A DNA stretch of 64,000 nt, taken from the NCBI GenBank assembly GCA_003249025.1, contig QBMH01000001.1, positions 24,698-88,697 of the forward strand, written 5' to 3'. Of the stretch, positions 11,113-20,590 are shown one piece after another. This DNA comes from Leptolyngbya sp. (GTDB lineage Bacteria; Cyanobacteriota; Cyanobacteriia; Leptolyngbyales; Leptolyngbyaceae). The notes below the pieces were generated by a model. The model worked only from the letters and a program-made list of their open reading frames with translations, ran no database searches and was not told the origin of the DNA. The position numbers were made by a program, and so were the translations under genes. Within the stretch, counting starts at the first letter, position 1. Every line of letters starts with the position of its first letter.

Positions 11113-11321
11113 GCCTCCTCCTCCTCTTGGCTCAACCAGTCTTTGCTTAAAGAGGATTCGCTGAGAACGGTGATCTCTATCCGCTCTGTTGAATGTTTCC
11201 GCTTGAGGAATTGCAAGAAATCCAATACTTCCTCCACAAGAAAGTCTGGTGCCTGTTGAAGTTCGTGAATGATCAGGTCTTTAGAGTTCATCATCATGAG
11301 CGTGCTGCCAGTATCTTTCAA
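11097..11321 (-). CDS. DUF2281-like antitoxin
   Basis: IIHELQQAPDFLVEEVLDFLQFLKRK...DWLSQEEEEAWQDL; start codon likely one of the later Met codons (MMMNSKDL). Confidence 0.7.
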   Translation of the reverse strand: MKDTGSTLMMMNSKDLIIHELQQAPDFLVEEVLDFLQFLKRKHSTERIEITVLSESSLSKDWLSQEEEEAWQDL

Positions 11322-11352
11322 CGACGATCGCGTTCACTCTACTGTACTGCTT

Positions 11353-11536
11353 TGGGTTGGTCGCCTGCTGGCTCAAACGGGGCTTGAATATCGAACTGCG
11401 CCATCGTTCAAAAAATTCCCAAACTAGCGGTGAAACTGAAAAATGCGATCGCGCTTAGGCTGCCAAATCACTCGCTCGACCATCCACCAAACGCCTTTCC
11501 AGTGTAACGATTTCCCCGATTTGCGATCGCGATCGC
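11353..11536. repeat. Repeat A, copy 2: truncated second uvrB 5' end ([18 protein letters not shown] then stop) plus upstream region
   Basis: Direct repeat of 10581-10765; four uvrB-coding differences, all synonymous. Confidence 0.92.
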
Positions 11537-11571
11537 CGAATCCTTCAGGGCAACAGACCCTCAACTCACGA

Positions 11572-14274
11572 TCACTCTGGATCTGCTTCCTCAGTTGAGG
11601 CGATCTGCACCTTGCCCTCAAGGATGGTTCCCCTCAGATTCGCTCCTTCAAGACTCGCCCCTTCAAGACTCGCCCCTTCAAGACTCGCCCCTTCAAGATT
11701 CGCCTCTGTAAGACTCGCCCCTTCAAGATTCGCCCTTTCAAGATTCGCCCCTAAAAGCTTCGCCCTGAAAAGCTCCGCCCCTCGAAGATTCGCCCCTTGA
11801 AGATTTGCCCCTTCAAGATTCGCCTCTTGAAGACTCGCCCCTTCAAGATTCGCCCCGAAAAGCTCCGCCCCTCGAAGATTCGCCCTTTCAAGATTCGCAT
11901 TCACGAAGTCTTTGAAGGCAAGCAAGCAGTTTTGCAAGGGTAAAAAGCTTAAGCACTTCAGGCAAAACACAGTTGCATCTACTCGTTGTCCTTGCAGCCT
12001 GGAGATCCAGCTACCAAAGGAAGTTTCAGAAGACCATTCAATTTCTGAAAGTTCTTGAGTTAACCGGGCACAGGTATTGAGAACCGCTAGTAGGGCTTCC
12101 TCTGCATTACGAGCTTGCTTGTTTTCCGTCTGAAAATCAGGTCGAGGATTTAAGCGTTCCATTGGCATTCCATGCCACAGCATAAAACCAATTAGATTGC
12201 AGAGAGTCTGCTGCCAAGCGGCAACATCGCCCGGGTTTTGCTGATAGTGCAGGCGCATTTCATCCAAAACAAAGTTAAACAGATACTCATCCATAACCGA
12301 AGCCCCACAGACCAATGCCCACTGATACAGGGCAGAGTGCTCATCCCAGTTGTCATAGCGATCTTTGCCGCGATTTTGCAGTCTATGGTGAATGTATTGC
12401 ACTTCCTGCACAATCCGGCGGGCAGTCAGGTATTCCCCAAAACTTTTGTGGGTAAACTCGAAGGTCTTGTCGCCAGACTGATCGTGTCCACTTTGACGGA
12501 AATAGAAGGCAGTCATCAGTCGAGTAATATTTGCTTTGGAGTCGTCTCGAAAGCCCGCTTGAAAGCGGTTCAGCAATTTTTTGAGAGTGCTGTTGTTATT
12601 ACAATGACGCTCAATCTTCCCCACCGTTGTGGTTCGTCCGTTGCCATGCCAAGCGGCGAGGGCAATTTCTTCTAAAATGTGAACAAAATCTTTTTCCTCA
12701 ATCCCCTGAATGGCGGTGTGTTGATGTTCTGCCCAACCGCGCTCATAGATGGCTTTGATCAGGTCGGCATAAACCGCATTCAGATTGGTTCCTTCCGAAA
12801 ACTGGAGTTTTCCTCGTCTGAGACTGAGGGCAACCAGATAATTCAGCAAGGGTTGCGCCGTAATCTCGGTCAAGTTTCCCTGGTCTAGCTCGGTGGGTAA
12901 GCCCGCGTAGCCACTGCCACTCGCCGCGCCATAGTTTTGCCACCAAAGCTGCCGCTGGTCTGGCTCCAGCAGCTTTTTCGCATCCACGTAACGCTTCTGT
13001 TCCTGTTTAGGCACAAAATAGGGCAAGACATGCAAAATCTGTCCGTCCTTGCGAAAGTCAGTTTCGTTTGCCTGCACGACTAGCTCTCGTCCGCTAATTA
13101 ACACCTGCAAACACGTTTTCTGCTGGTTAAACCGCTCCACCTTGCGCTGCACCTCTCGCACGAAGTCTTGAGCGGTCTTCTCGGCAATCTTCCCCTGCAT
13201 CGCCAACTCATCCAAGCCGTCAAAGATGATCAGCAGGCGAGATTCCCGTTGCTCGGCAGCCAGCGGATTGTGCGGTAATATCCCATCTATCTGGACAAAT
13301 TTGCCCACTGCATCAATCAGGTCGTCCGAGGGTTCAAAGTGATGCAGCGGAATAAACAAAACGGGAATCGTGCCTTTTGCTGCCAGCTTTGCGGCAAACA
13401 TTTTGGCAAAGGACGATTTGCCGCTGCCGGGACCACCGCTAATCAAGCGAATCGCATCCGTTTTTACTGCCTTACTGAGCCAGCTTTCTAACTCTTTCTC
13501 TAGCTCGACGACGACTCGCTCAGATTGCTTACGACCTACAAGTCTCTCTTCTAGCTCCTCAGCTTTCTGTCCCTCAAGCTTACGGTTGTAGTAAGCCCGT
13601 AGCGGCACATACACCCGCTTCAGGCTGAAGGCTTCCAAAAACATCGGCTCTTCCACCTGCTTTTGCAGCCAGGTTGCATACCGCAGCCATGCCTGAACGC
13701 GCTCATTTGCCTGCGTAAAGGGAGTATCCAGCTTTTCTTTCAGTGCCCCATAGTCTTTGGCATGGCTACCCCACTCCTCATGTAGTGCCCCTGCAAAGTA
13801 GATGGGCAGTCGATCGCTAATGGCTTGGGCATCCGCTTCACTCAATCCACACTGCTTGAGCCATCCCATAAAGGTAGGTTTTACCACCTCAACAATGGAG
13901 TCTTTGTCGGGATGCTCAAAAAACTTCTTATTGATGGTTAAGCTGCTAGTTTCTAGAGCCTGATTAATGTTGGTTTGCAAGGCTTTAATATCAAATTTCT
14001 CCGGCTCCAACTCAGTTTTCTCATCAATCAGAGTCTTCATTGCCTGAAGCAGAGATCGGTAAACCAGCAACCAGGCAATTTCCTCGGCGTTCGCGGCTAA
14101 ACCCAGAGCAGTCAGAGCTTCAACTCCATCTCCCGCCAGACTATCCCACTTGCCAAAACCCAGGTCTACTAAACCTTTCCCCAAAGCTTTGGAGAAATCT
14201 TTGAAATTGACCTTGATCGATTTCTTCAAAACCGAAGTCGGCTTGCTAACTGAGAGTCCAGATTCACCATTCAT
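11572..14274 (-). CDS. NACHT-family NTPase with C-terminal pentapeptide repeats
   Basis: Walker A GGPGSGKSSFA, Walker B LLIIFDGLDE, FTHKSFGEYLTARRI, C-terminal A(N/S)LxxA repeats. Confidence 0.9.
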   Translation of the reverse strand: MNGESGLSVSKPTSVLKKSIKVNFKDFSKALGKGLVDLGFGKWDSLAGDGVEALTALGLAANAEEIAWLLVYRSLLQAMKTLIDEKTELEPEKFDIKALQTNINQALETSSLTINKKFFEHPDKDSIVEVVKPTFMGWLKQCGLSEADAQAISDRLPIYFAGALHEEWGSHAKDYGALKEKLDTPFTQANERVQAWLRYATWLQKQVEEPMFLEAFSLKRVYVPLRAYYNRKLEGQKAEELEERLVGRKQSERVVVELEKELESWLSKAVKTDAIRLISGGPGSGKSSFAKMFAAKLAAKGTIPVLFIPLHHFEPSDDLIDAVGKFVQIDGILPHNPLAAEQRESRLLIIFDGLDELAMQGKIAEKTAQDFVREVQRKVERFNQQKTCLQVLISGRELVVQANETDFRKDGQILHVLPYFVPKQEQKRYVDAKKLLEPDQRQLWWQNYGAASGSGYAGLPTELDQGNLTEITAQPLLNYLVALSLRRGKLQFSEGTNLNAVYADLIKAIYERGWAEHQHTAIQGIEEKDFVHILEEIALAAWHGNGRTTTVGKIERHCNNNSTLKKLLNRFQAGFRDDSKANITRLMTAFYFRQSGHDQSGDKTFEFTHKSFGEYLTARRIVQEVQYIHHRLQNRGKDRYDNWDEHSALYQWALVCGASVMDEYLFNFVLDEMRLHYQQNPGDVAAWQQTLCNLIGFMLWHGMPMERLNPRPDFQTENKQARNAEEALLAVLNTCARLTQELSEIEWSSETSFGSWISRLQGQRVDATVFCLKCLSFLPLQNCLLAFKDFVNANLERANLRGAELFGANLEGASLQEANLEGANLQGANLRGAELFRAKLLGANLERANLEGASLTEANLEGASLEGASLEGASLEGANLRGTILEGKVQIASTEEADPE
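11625..11905 (-). repeat. 15-bp-period repeats encoding pentapeptide repeats
   Basis: Repeated 'ttcgccccttcaaga' units; protein GANLEGASLEGASLEGANLRG. Confidence 0.93.
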
Positions 14275-14490
14275 ATGTTCTTCGGGTTGGCTGTTTTTGG
14301 GTTGGCGATCGCTAAAAAATCTCTGGCTAATCTATTTAAGCAAGCCGTTTAGCAAACGTCAGCAGAGGCGATGGTTAAAGTTGGAGTGAGCGATCGCTTT
14401 CAGTGCCTAATTTTTCTGTCTATGGGGTGATTGGCTCAAGGGCAAAAATTGAGTAAAACAGAATCAATAGTTCTAACGTACAAAAATACT

Positions 14491-14745
14491 ATGTCTGCAA
14501 AAACGCCGCTGGAAGGCACCGAATTGGTCGATTGCGCTCGTGCTAATGCAAAGCAAGGAAGTGAAACTGCTGCGGAACTGTGCGGCTATGGAAGTGATTT
14601 GAATCGTTTTAAGCAAGCTGTGAAGCAAGCCTGTGATGATATGGGGGTGCAGTTTAACGAACTGACCGACCTTGCTAAAGAAGATAGTAGCCTGTTGGAA
14701 GTAGAGGGCGAAATTGTGGCTCCTGACTCCGCTGGGCAACTTTAA
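14491..14745 (+). CDS. small conserved-looking protein (84 aa), possible partner of the adjacent NACHT gene
   Basis: MSAKTPLEGTELVDCARANAKQGSETAAELCGYGSDLNRFKQAVKQACDDMGVQFNELTDLAKED...; decayed copy at 10882. Confidence 0.75.
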   Translation: MSAKTPLEGTELVDCARANAKQGSETAAELCGYGSDLNRFKQAVKQACDDMGVQFNELTDLAKEDSSLLEVEGEIVAPDSAGQL

Positions 14746-15044
14746 AGATCAAAGATTGAATTTGGCAGTTTGTCGTTCTATTGATCGACCTGTGTATTTA
14801 AGCAGCGATCGCGTTACAGTCCCTCTTTGAATACATTTCCGTAAAAATTGGTCTTCCACAATCTGCACGACTTGGACTTAATCAAAACGTCAGCAAAAAA
14901 ATCAGGCGTACTTGCTAGACATTTAGGCAAATGCTTTAACTTATCTTCACTTCTTTCCCCTTGCCCCTTGTCGTTAGAGCATTTTCACGCCAGCATGGAG
15001 AGACTAGCGTCTTTGTGCTATCCGCAGAAAAGAAAAGGATTTGA

Positions 15045-16835
15045 ATGCGCGACTTTCTTAAATACACCTTCGCCAGTTTGCTAGCATTGCTAATTTTTCT
15101 GGGCGTAAGCATTGGCGGACTTGTACTCTTAGTGATGTCCATTTCATCTAGAAATCCCGCGCCACCAGTCAAAGATAAGTCTGTGCTTGCGTTCGATTTG
15201 TCAGTGGATATTACCGATGGGCAGAAAGGCTCTAGTGGTAATCTGGGCGATGCATTACTCAGCGGCACTCCCGATACAATACCGCTGCGAATGGCACTGA
15301 ATGCGATTGATCGCGCTGCCAAAGATAAGCGGATTGTGGCGCTATATCTTTATGGGGATATGGAGAGTTCTAGCAGCGCGGGTTATGCGGCACTCAAAGA
15401 AGTCCGTGAAGCATTGCAGCGGTTTCGGGCGACAGGCAAACAGATCATTGCGTATGGAGTAGCTTGGAGCGAACCAGAGTACTATTTGGCATCTGTGGCA
15501 GATACGATCGCAATCAATCCTTACGGCTCATTTGAACTCAACGGTCTCGCTTCCAACACGGCGTTCTATGCGGGTGCCTTAAAGAAATTTGGCGTAGGTG
15601 TGCAGGTGACGCGAGTGGGCAAGTATAAATCCGCCGTAGAGCCATTTTTGCTAGATAAACGCAGCCCTGAAAGCCGCCGGCAAACTCAAGCGTTGCTGGG
15701 GGATGTGTGGGGTGAGTTCTTGACCGCAGTGGGCAAAGATCGCAAGCTCACCCCCACTCAGTTGCAGACTGTCACGGATAACCAACCCGTTTTAGACGCG
15801 GAGGATGCGGTCAAGCAAAAGTTAGTCACAAAGCTAGCCTATGAAGATGAAATGATTAGTCAGCTTCAACAGCTTGGAGAAAAGGATGATGACTCGTTTC
15901 GCCAGATCAGCTTAAAGAGCTATGCCAAAGTTGCAGAGCAAGCGTTAGAGAGAGAGCGGCAATCCAAAAATCAAATTGCCGTGGTGTATGCAGAGGGCGA
16001 AATTGTCGATGGAGAGGGGGATGCTGATCAGGTGGGCGGCGATCGCTTTGCTCAACAGTTGCGAGAAATTCAGCAGGACGACGATATCAAAGCGGTGGTG
16101 ATTCGGGTGAACAGCCCCGGCGGCAGCGTGATTGGCTCTGAGGTAATTCAGCGAGAAGTGATTCAAACTCGCAAGAAAAAGCCCGTGGTGGTTTCGATGG
16201 GCGGGGTGGCAGCTTCCGGTGGCTACTGGATTTCCACCTTTAGCGATCGCATTTTTGCCCAACCCAATACCATTACCGGATCAATTGGCGTGTTTGGCTT
16301 ACGTCCGAATGTGCAAAAACTCGCAAATGATAACGGCGTGACCTGGGATGTGGTGAAGACAGGGCGCTATGCCGATATCTCTAGCATCACTCGTCCTCGA
16401 ACGCCGCAAGAGTTAACCATTTTTCAGAAATCTGTCGATCACATCTATGACCGATTTGTTAGCAAGGTCGCAGAGTCGCGCAAATTGCCCAAAGCAAAAG
16501 TGGCAGAAATTGCCCAAGGTCGCGTCTGGTCGGGCAAACAAGCATTGGCGATCGGGTTAGTCGATCAGATGGGCGGACTGCAAGATGCCATTCAAGATGC
16601 GGCTCAACGGGCAAAACTGGGAGATAACTGGAAGCTCACCGAGTTTCCAGAGCCACGCGGACTTGGGGAAACACTGCTGAAAAATCTATCTAGTGAAAGC
16701 TTGCAAAAAAACAGGTCAAAAAGTCCAATTTTCAAAGAGCTAGGAAAGCTTCAGACAGAGTTTACGGTGCTGAGGGGAATGAATGATCCGTCAGAAATCT
16801 ATGCCCGATTGCCGTTTAATTTCCGCCTAGACTGA
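15045..16835 (+). CDS. sppA: signal peptide peptidase SppA, long (67K) type
   Basis: N-terminal TM; VIRVNSPGGSVIGSEVI; GGVAASGGYWIS; NTITGSIGVFG. Confidence 0.95.
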   Translation: MRDFLKYTFASLLALLIFLGVSIGGLVLLVMSISSRNPAPPVKDKSVLAFDLSVDITDGQKGSSGNLGDALLSGTPDTIPLRMALNAIDRAAKDKRIVALYLYGDMESSSSAGYAALKEVREALQRFRATGKQIIAYGVAWSEPEYYLASVADTIAINPYGSFELNGLASNTAFYAGALKKFGVGVQVTRVGKYKSAVEPFLLDKRSPESRRQTQALLGDVWGEFLTAVGKDRKLTPTQLQTVTDNQPVLDAEDAVKQKLVTKLAYEDEMISQLQQLGEKDDDSFRQISLKSYAKVAEQALERERQSKNQIAVVYAEGEIVDGEGDADQVGGDRFAQQLREIQQDDDIKAVVIRVNSPGGSVIGSEVIQREVIQTRKKKPVVVSMGGVAASGGYWISTFSDRIFAQPNTITGSIGVFGLRPNVQKLANDNGVTWDVVKTGRYADISSITRPRTPQELTIFQKSVDHIYDRFVSKVAESRKLPKAKVAEIAQGRVWSGKQALAIGLVDQMGGLQDAIQDAAQRAKLGDNWKLTEFPEPRGLGETLLKNLSSESLQKNRSKSPIFKELGKLQTEFTVLRGMNDPSEIYARLPFNFRLD

Positions 16836-16885
16836 GAAACTTTTAGTGGCGGCATCTAAAATCACAACGCTAAGATAAAACGCCG

Positions 16886-17569
16886 ATGGCACGATCGCAA
16901 CTGACCCCATTTCATAATCCAAAACTCCGCTTGCTTTTGGTAGGGGTGACCACAGCGATCGCGGCAATCTTGCTCCCAGAATGGCTATCTCTCCCCATTC
17001 GCTTGCTGGCGGCGTGGGATGCTGGGATGATTTGCTTGCTGGTGCTGACGTGGTGGGTGATGCTGCGATCGACTCCCGCCATGATGCGGAAAGTTGCCCA
17101 ACAGCAAGATGTCAGCCGGTTGGTGATCTCCATTGTCGTGACGACTGCCGCCGTCGTCAGTGTCCTAGCGATCGCCTTAATGCTGCAAGAAAGCAAACAA
17201 ACCTCATCTATCCTGTTTGCACTGTATCTAGCGCTCTCGTTAGTCACCATTCTCAGCGCTTGGATGCTGGTGCATACGATCTTTGCGCTGCACTATGCCC
17301 ACGGCTATTACCGCGATGGTAGCCAATCATTGCAAGAGGCAAAAGCTGAAGAACTAGACTTTCCGGGTGAAGTTGATCCGGACTATTGGGATTTTCTCTA
17401 CTTTTCCTTTGTGATTGGCATGACCAGCCAAGTGTCGGATGTGGAAATTATTTCGCGATCGCTCCGCAAGCTTGCCCTACTCCACAGCATCCTCTCCTTC
17501 TTTTTCAACACCATGGTTTTGGCGATGAGCATCAACATTGTTGCCAGCTTAATTCAGGGAGGAAAATAG
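16886..17569 (+). CDS. DUF1345 membrane protein
   Basis: Multiple TM; YWDFLYFSFVIGMTSQVSDVEI motif. Confidence 0.9.
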   Translation: MARSQLTPFHNPKLRLLLVGVTTAIAAILLPEWLSLPIRLLAAWDAGMICLLVLTWWVMLRSTPAMMRKVAQQQDVSRLVISIVVTTAAVVSVLAIALMLQESKQTSSILFALYLALSLVTILSAWMLVHTIFALHYAHGYYRDGSQSLQEAKAEELDFPGEVDPDYWDFLYFSFVIGMTSQVSDVEIISRSLRKLALLHSILSFFFNTMVLAMSINIVASLIQGGK

Positions 17570-17694
17570 AGGATTTTCTTCTTTTCCCCGTTTATGGTGC
17601 AGGGTCGATAGGATGAGATAGGATTTTGGCATAGTTTTGTTTGCAGTACGCCTGATCGCTTCTTTTCTTTCACCTTCTTTGTTGATAAGTATCC

Positions 17695-19653
17695 ATGCTG
17701 CTGTTTCTGCGAATTGAAAATTTTGCCCTAGTCGATCGCTTGGAGTGGGAGTTAGGCGCGGGGCTAACCGTGCTGACGGGCGAAACGGGTGCGGGGAAAT
17801 CCATCATTTTAGATGCGATCGATGCGGTATTGGGCGGCAAGGTGACCAGTCGCGCCGTGCGAACGGGGGCAGACCGCGCGTTGGTGGAAGCCACCTTTCG
17901 GTTAGATGCCGATCTTTGCGGTTGGTTGACCGCGCAAAACATTGATACACCATCGCGTGATGGCGCATCGGCTGACGAGGCAAAAGCGGGAACACTGGTG
18001 TGTAGCCGAGAAATCGTTGCCAGTGGTGGCAGTCAGCGCAGCCGATCGCGGGTGAATGGGGCATTGGTCAACAAGCAGCAAATGGAACACCTGCGCGATC
18101 GCCTCGTAGAACTAACCGCCCAGGGGCAAACCGTGCAGCTTGGGCAACCAGGGCTACAGCGCGACTGGCTAGACAGCTATGGCGGCGAGGCTTTGCTCAA
18201 AACCCGTGAACAGGTAGCGGGTGCTTTCCGGGTTTATCAGCAAGCGGTGCAGGCATTGGAACACTGTCGTCGTGCCGAACGGGAGCGTCTGCAACAATTA
18301 GATTTGTTTGACTATCAACTGCGAGACCTGAACTCGGCAAACCTGACAGAGCCAGATGAACTAGAGCAACTAGAGCAAGAAGCCAAGCGCCTCAGCCACA
18401 GCGTTGAACTTCAGCAGCAAAGCTATTTGGTCTATCAAACTCTCTATCAAAGCGACACCGATGCCAAAGCCTGCGTTGATCTGCTGGGTCGTGCTGAAAA
18501 AACTCTGACCGACATGGTGGAAATTGATACCGAATTGCAGCCGATTTTAGAACTGGTGACGGGCGCATTTGCCTCGGTAGAAGAAGCTGCACGGGAAATC
18601 AATGCCTATGGTGAAAATATTGAAGCCGATCCCCAACGGCTGAGCGACGTGCAAGATCGCACCTCGGAGCTAAAGCAAGTCTGCCGCAAGTATGGACCCA
18701 CCCTAGCAGAAGCAATTGATCTGCGCGATCGCCTGCAAACTGAACTCCTCGAACTCACGGGCGGCGGACAATCCGCAGAAGAACTAGAGCAAGCAGTCAA
18801 AAATACTCAGCAAGCCTTAAAAACGCGCTGTGCCGAGCTAACTCATCTGCGCCAAACTGCCGCCAAAGATTTGGAAAGTCGCCTAATTGGGGAACTGAAG
18901 CCCTTGGCAATGGAAAAGGTGAAATTTCAGGTCGGAATCGCAGCGATCTCGCCGACTGCCCTAGGAGCCGATCAAATTACCTATTTATTCAGCCCCAATC
19001 CAGGCGAACCGCTGCAACCTCTGACCGAAACTGCCTCTGGCGGTGAAATGAGCCGTTTTCTGCTGGCACTGCAAGCGAGTTTCTCCCAAGTCGATCCCGT
19101 GGGAACGCTGGTGTTTGACGAAATTGATGTGGGTGTATCGGGACGGGTCAGCCAAGCGATCGCCGAAAAACTCTTCCAGCTTAGCCAGCATCACCAAGTC
19201 CTTTGCGTCACCCACCAGCCTATCGTTGCGGCCATGGCAGATCATCATTTTCGAGTCAGCAAACAAATCATTGAATCCAGTGAATCGACTGACGATTTGA
19301 CCTCTAACAATGGCGCAATCAAACCAGACAAATCTAAACGAGGCAGCAAAAGCAAAACAGAAACCATTAACAATACGCCCCCCGATCCGCACACCACACC
19401 CCCCTCTGTTACTGATGCCGTTCGGACCGTCGTGCGGATTACGCCCCTCTCCAACGAAGATCGCAAACAAGAACTTGCCCAACTCGCAGGTGGACAATCT
19501 GCCCAAGAAGTCATTGCCTTTGCAGAATCCTTGTTAACCCAGGCTGCTGTTATTCGACAGGCTCAGACGGGCGGAGGGGATAAAGAGGCGATCTCCGCAG
19601 AGCCAACTCCTTCATCTAAACCCTCTCGTGCCAAAACTGCTAAAAAAGCTTGA
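17695..19653 (+). CDS. recN: DNA repair protein RecN
   Basis: LRIENFALVDRLEWELGAGLTVLTGETGAGKSIILDAI; ETASGGEMSRFLLAL; FDEIDVGVSGRVSQAI. Confidence 0.97.
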   Translation: MLLFLRIENFALVDRLEWELGAGLTVLTGETGAGKSIILDAIDAVLGGKVTSRAVRTGADRALVEATFRLDADLCGWLTAQNIDTPSRDGASADEAKAGTLVCSREIVASGGSQRSRSRVNGALVNKQQMEHLRDRLVELTAQGQTVQLGQPGLQRDWLDSYGGEALLKTREQVAGAFRVYQQAVQALEHCRRAERERLQQLDLFDYQLRDLNSANLTEPDELEQLEQEAKRLSHSVELQQQSYLVYQTLYQSDTDAKACVDLLGRAEKTLTDMVEIDTELQPILELVTGAFASVEEAAREINAYGENIEADPQRLSDVQDRTSELKQVCRKYGPTLAEAIDLRDRLQTELLELTGGGQSAEELEQAVKNTQQALKTRCAELTHLRQTAAKDLESRLIGELKPLAMEKVKFQVGIAAISPTALGADQITYLFSPNPGEPLQPLTETASGGEMSRFLLALQASFSQVDPVGTLVFDEIDVGVSGRVSQAIAEKLFQLSQHHQVLCVTHQPIVAAMADHHFRVSKQIIESSESTDDLTSNNGAIKPDKSKRGSKSKTETINNTPPDPHTTPPSVTDAVRTVVRITPLSNEDRKQELAQLAGGQSAQEVIAFAESLLTQAAVIRQAQTGGGDKEAISAEPTPSSKPSRAKTAKKA

Positions 19654-19669
19654 ACCTACTTTCAGCCCT

Positions 19670-20044
19670 ATGAACATTCTCGAAGCCCTAAAAGCAGACT
19701 ATCAACGGTTTCCCCATAACCAAACCTATAGCCTCTACGCCGAAGATGTTTTCTTCAAAGATCCCATGACCCAATTTCGCGGAGTCAAACGCTACCAGGC
19801 AATGATTCGCTTCATCCAAACCTGGTTTCGTAACTGCACTATGCAAGTCCATGATATTCAGCAAAATGGCGATCGCATCCGTAGCGACTGGACGCTCAGT
19901 TGGAATACGCCACTGCCCTGGAATCCCCGCATTGCCATCAGCGGTTGGAGCGATCTAACTTTGAACGAACAAGGACTGATCACCTCCCATATCGACTACT
20001 GGCATTGCTCCAAACTTGATGTCATCAAACAACACTTCAGATAG
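19670..20044 (+). CDS. DUF2358 family protein
   Basis: DYQRFPHNQTYSLYAEDVFFKDPMTQFRGVKRYQ; ATG at 19670. Confidence 0.85.
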   Translation: MNILEALKADYQRFPHNQTYSLYAEDVFFKDPMTQFRGVKRYQAMIRFIQTWFRNCTMQVHDIQQNGDRIRSDWTLSWNTPLPWNPRIAISGWSDLTLNEQGLITSHIDYWHCSKLDVIKQHFR

Positions 20045-20095
20045 CGATCAACTCTGAACTCAAAACTTAAAACTCAAAACTCAAAACTTCTCTCC

Positions 20096-20374
20096 TTACC
20101 ATCCATCCGTCTCCGCTTCGTCCCAAATCTCCAAGTCCAGTTCACGTAAATAGGTTAACGCGCTTTGAATATTGGCATGAGTTCCCCGCAACTCCAACGC
20201 AAACCAGCCGTCCCCCTTTGCATTGCTGCCCAAAACTGCCGCAGTAATATTAATCGTCAAGTGAAACTGCGACACCAAGCGAGAAATCACTGGATCTTGG
20301 TGATGATCTTTGGGAATTCGGACTCGGATTAACTGCTGGGTAAGGCGCTGGTCTTCCACAATACCAATTGACAT
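20096..20374 (-). CDS. NIL-domain protein
   Basis: RVRIPKDHHQDPVISRLVSQFHLTINITAAVLG...GDGWFALELRG. Confidence 0.85.
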   Translation of the reverse strand: MSIGIVEDQRLTQQLIRVRIPKDHHQDPVISRLVSQFHLTINITAAVLGSNAKGDGWFALELRGTHANIQSALTYLRELDLEIWDEAETDGW

Positions 20375-20590
20375 AAGACAACCTTCTTTTAGTGATTAAG
20401 TAATCTCTATCAAAACAACGGTTTGTCGATAGAGATTTTGTATTTAACTAGTTTAAGAGCTAAAGTCCTGAGTTTGCAACCCCAAAGAAATTCTCAATTT
20501 TGCTGAGATTCGCTTCCTTCAGACCTTTCACCCTTAAGATGCGGTGTTAAAGTAAAAGAATGTAAACAAATTCTCAGGAAAGTGGCACCC

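Noticed and set aside
11612-11800. 62-aa plus-strand ORF with repeating RFAPSRLAPS
   Set aside because: Antisense of the pentapeptide-repeat array of the NACHT gene; a by-product of the 15-bp period.
18985-19506. 173-aa ORF antisense to recN
   Set aside because: Shadow ORF; recN frame is well conserved over the same region.
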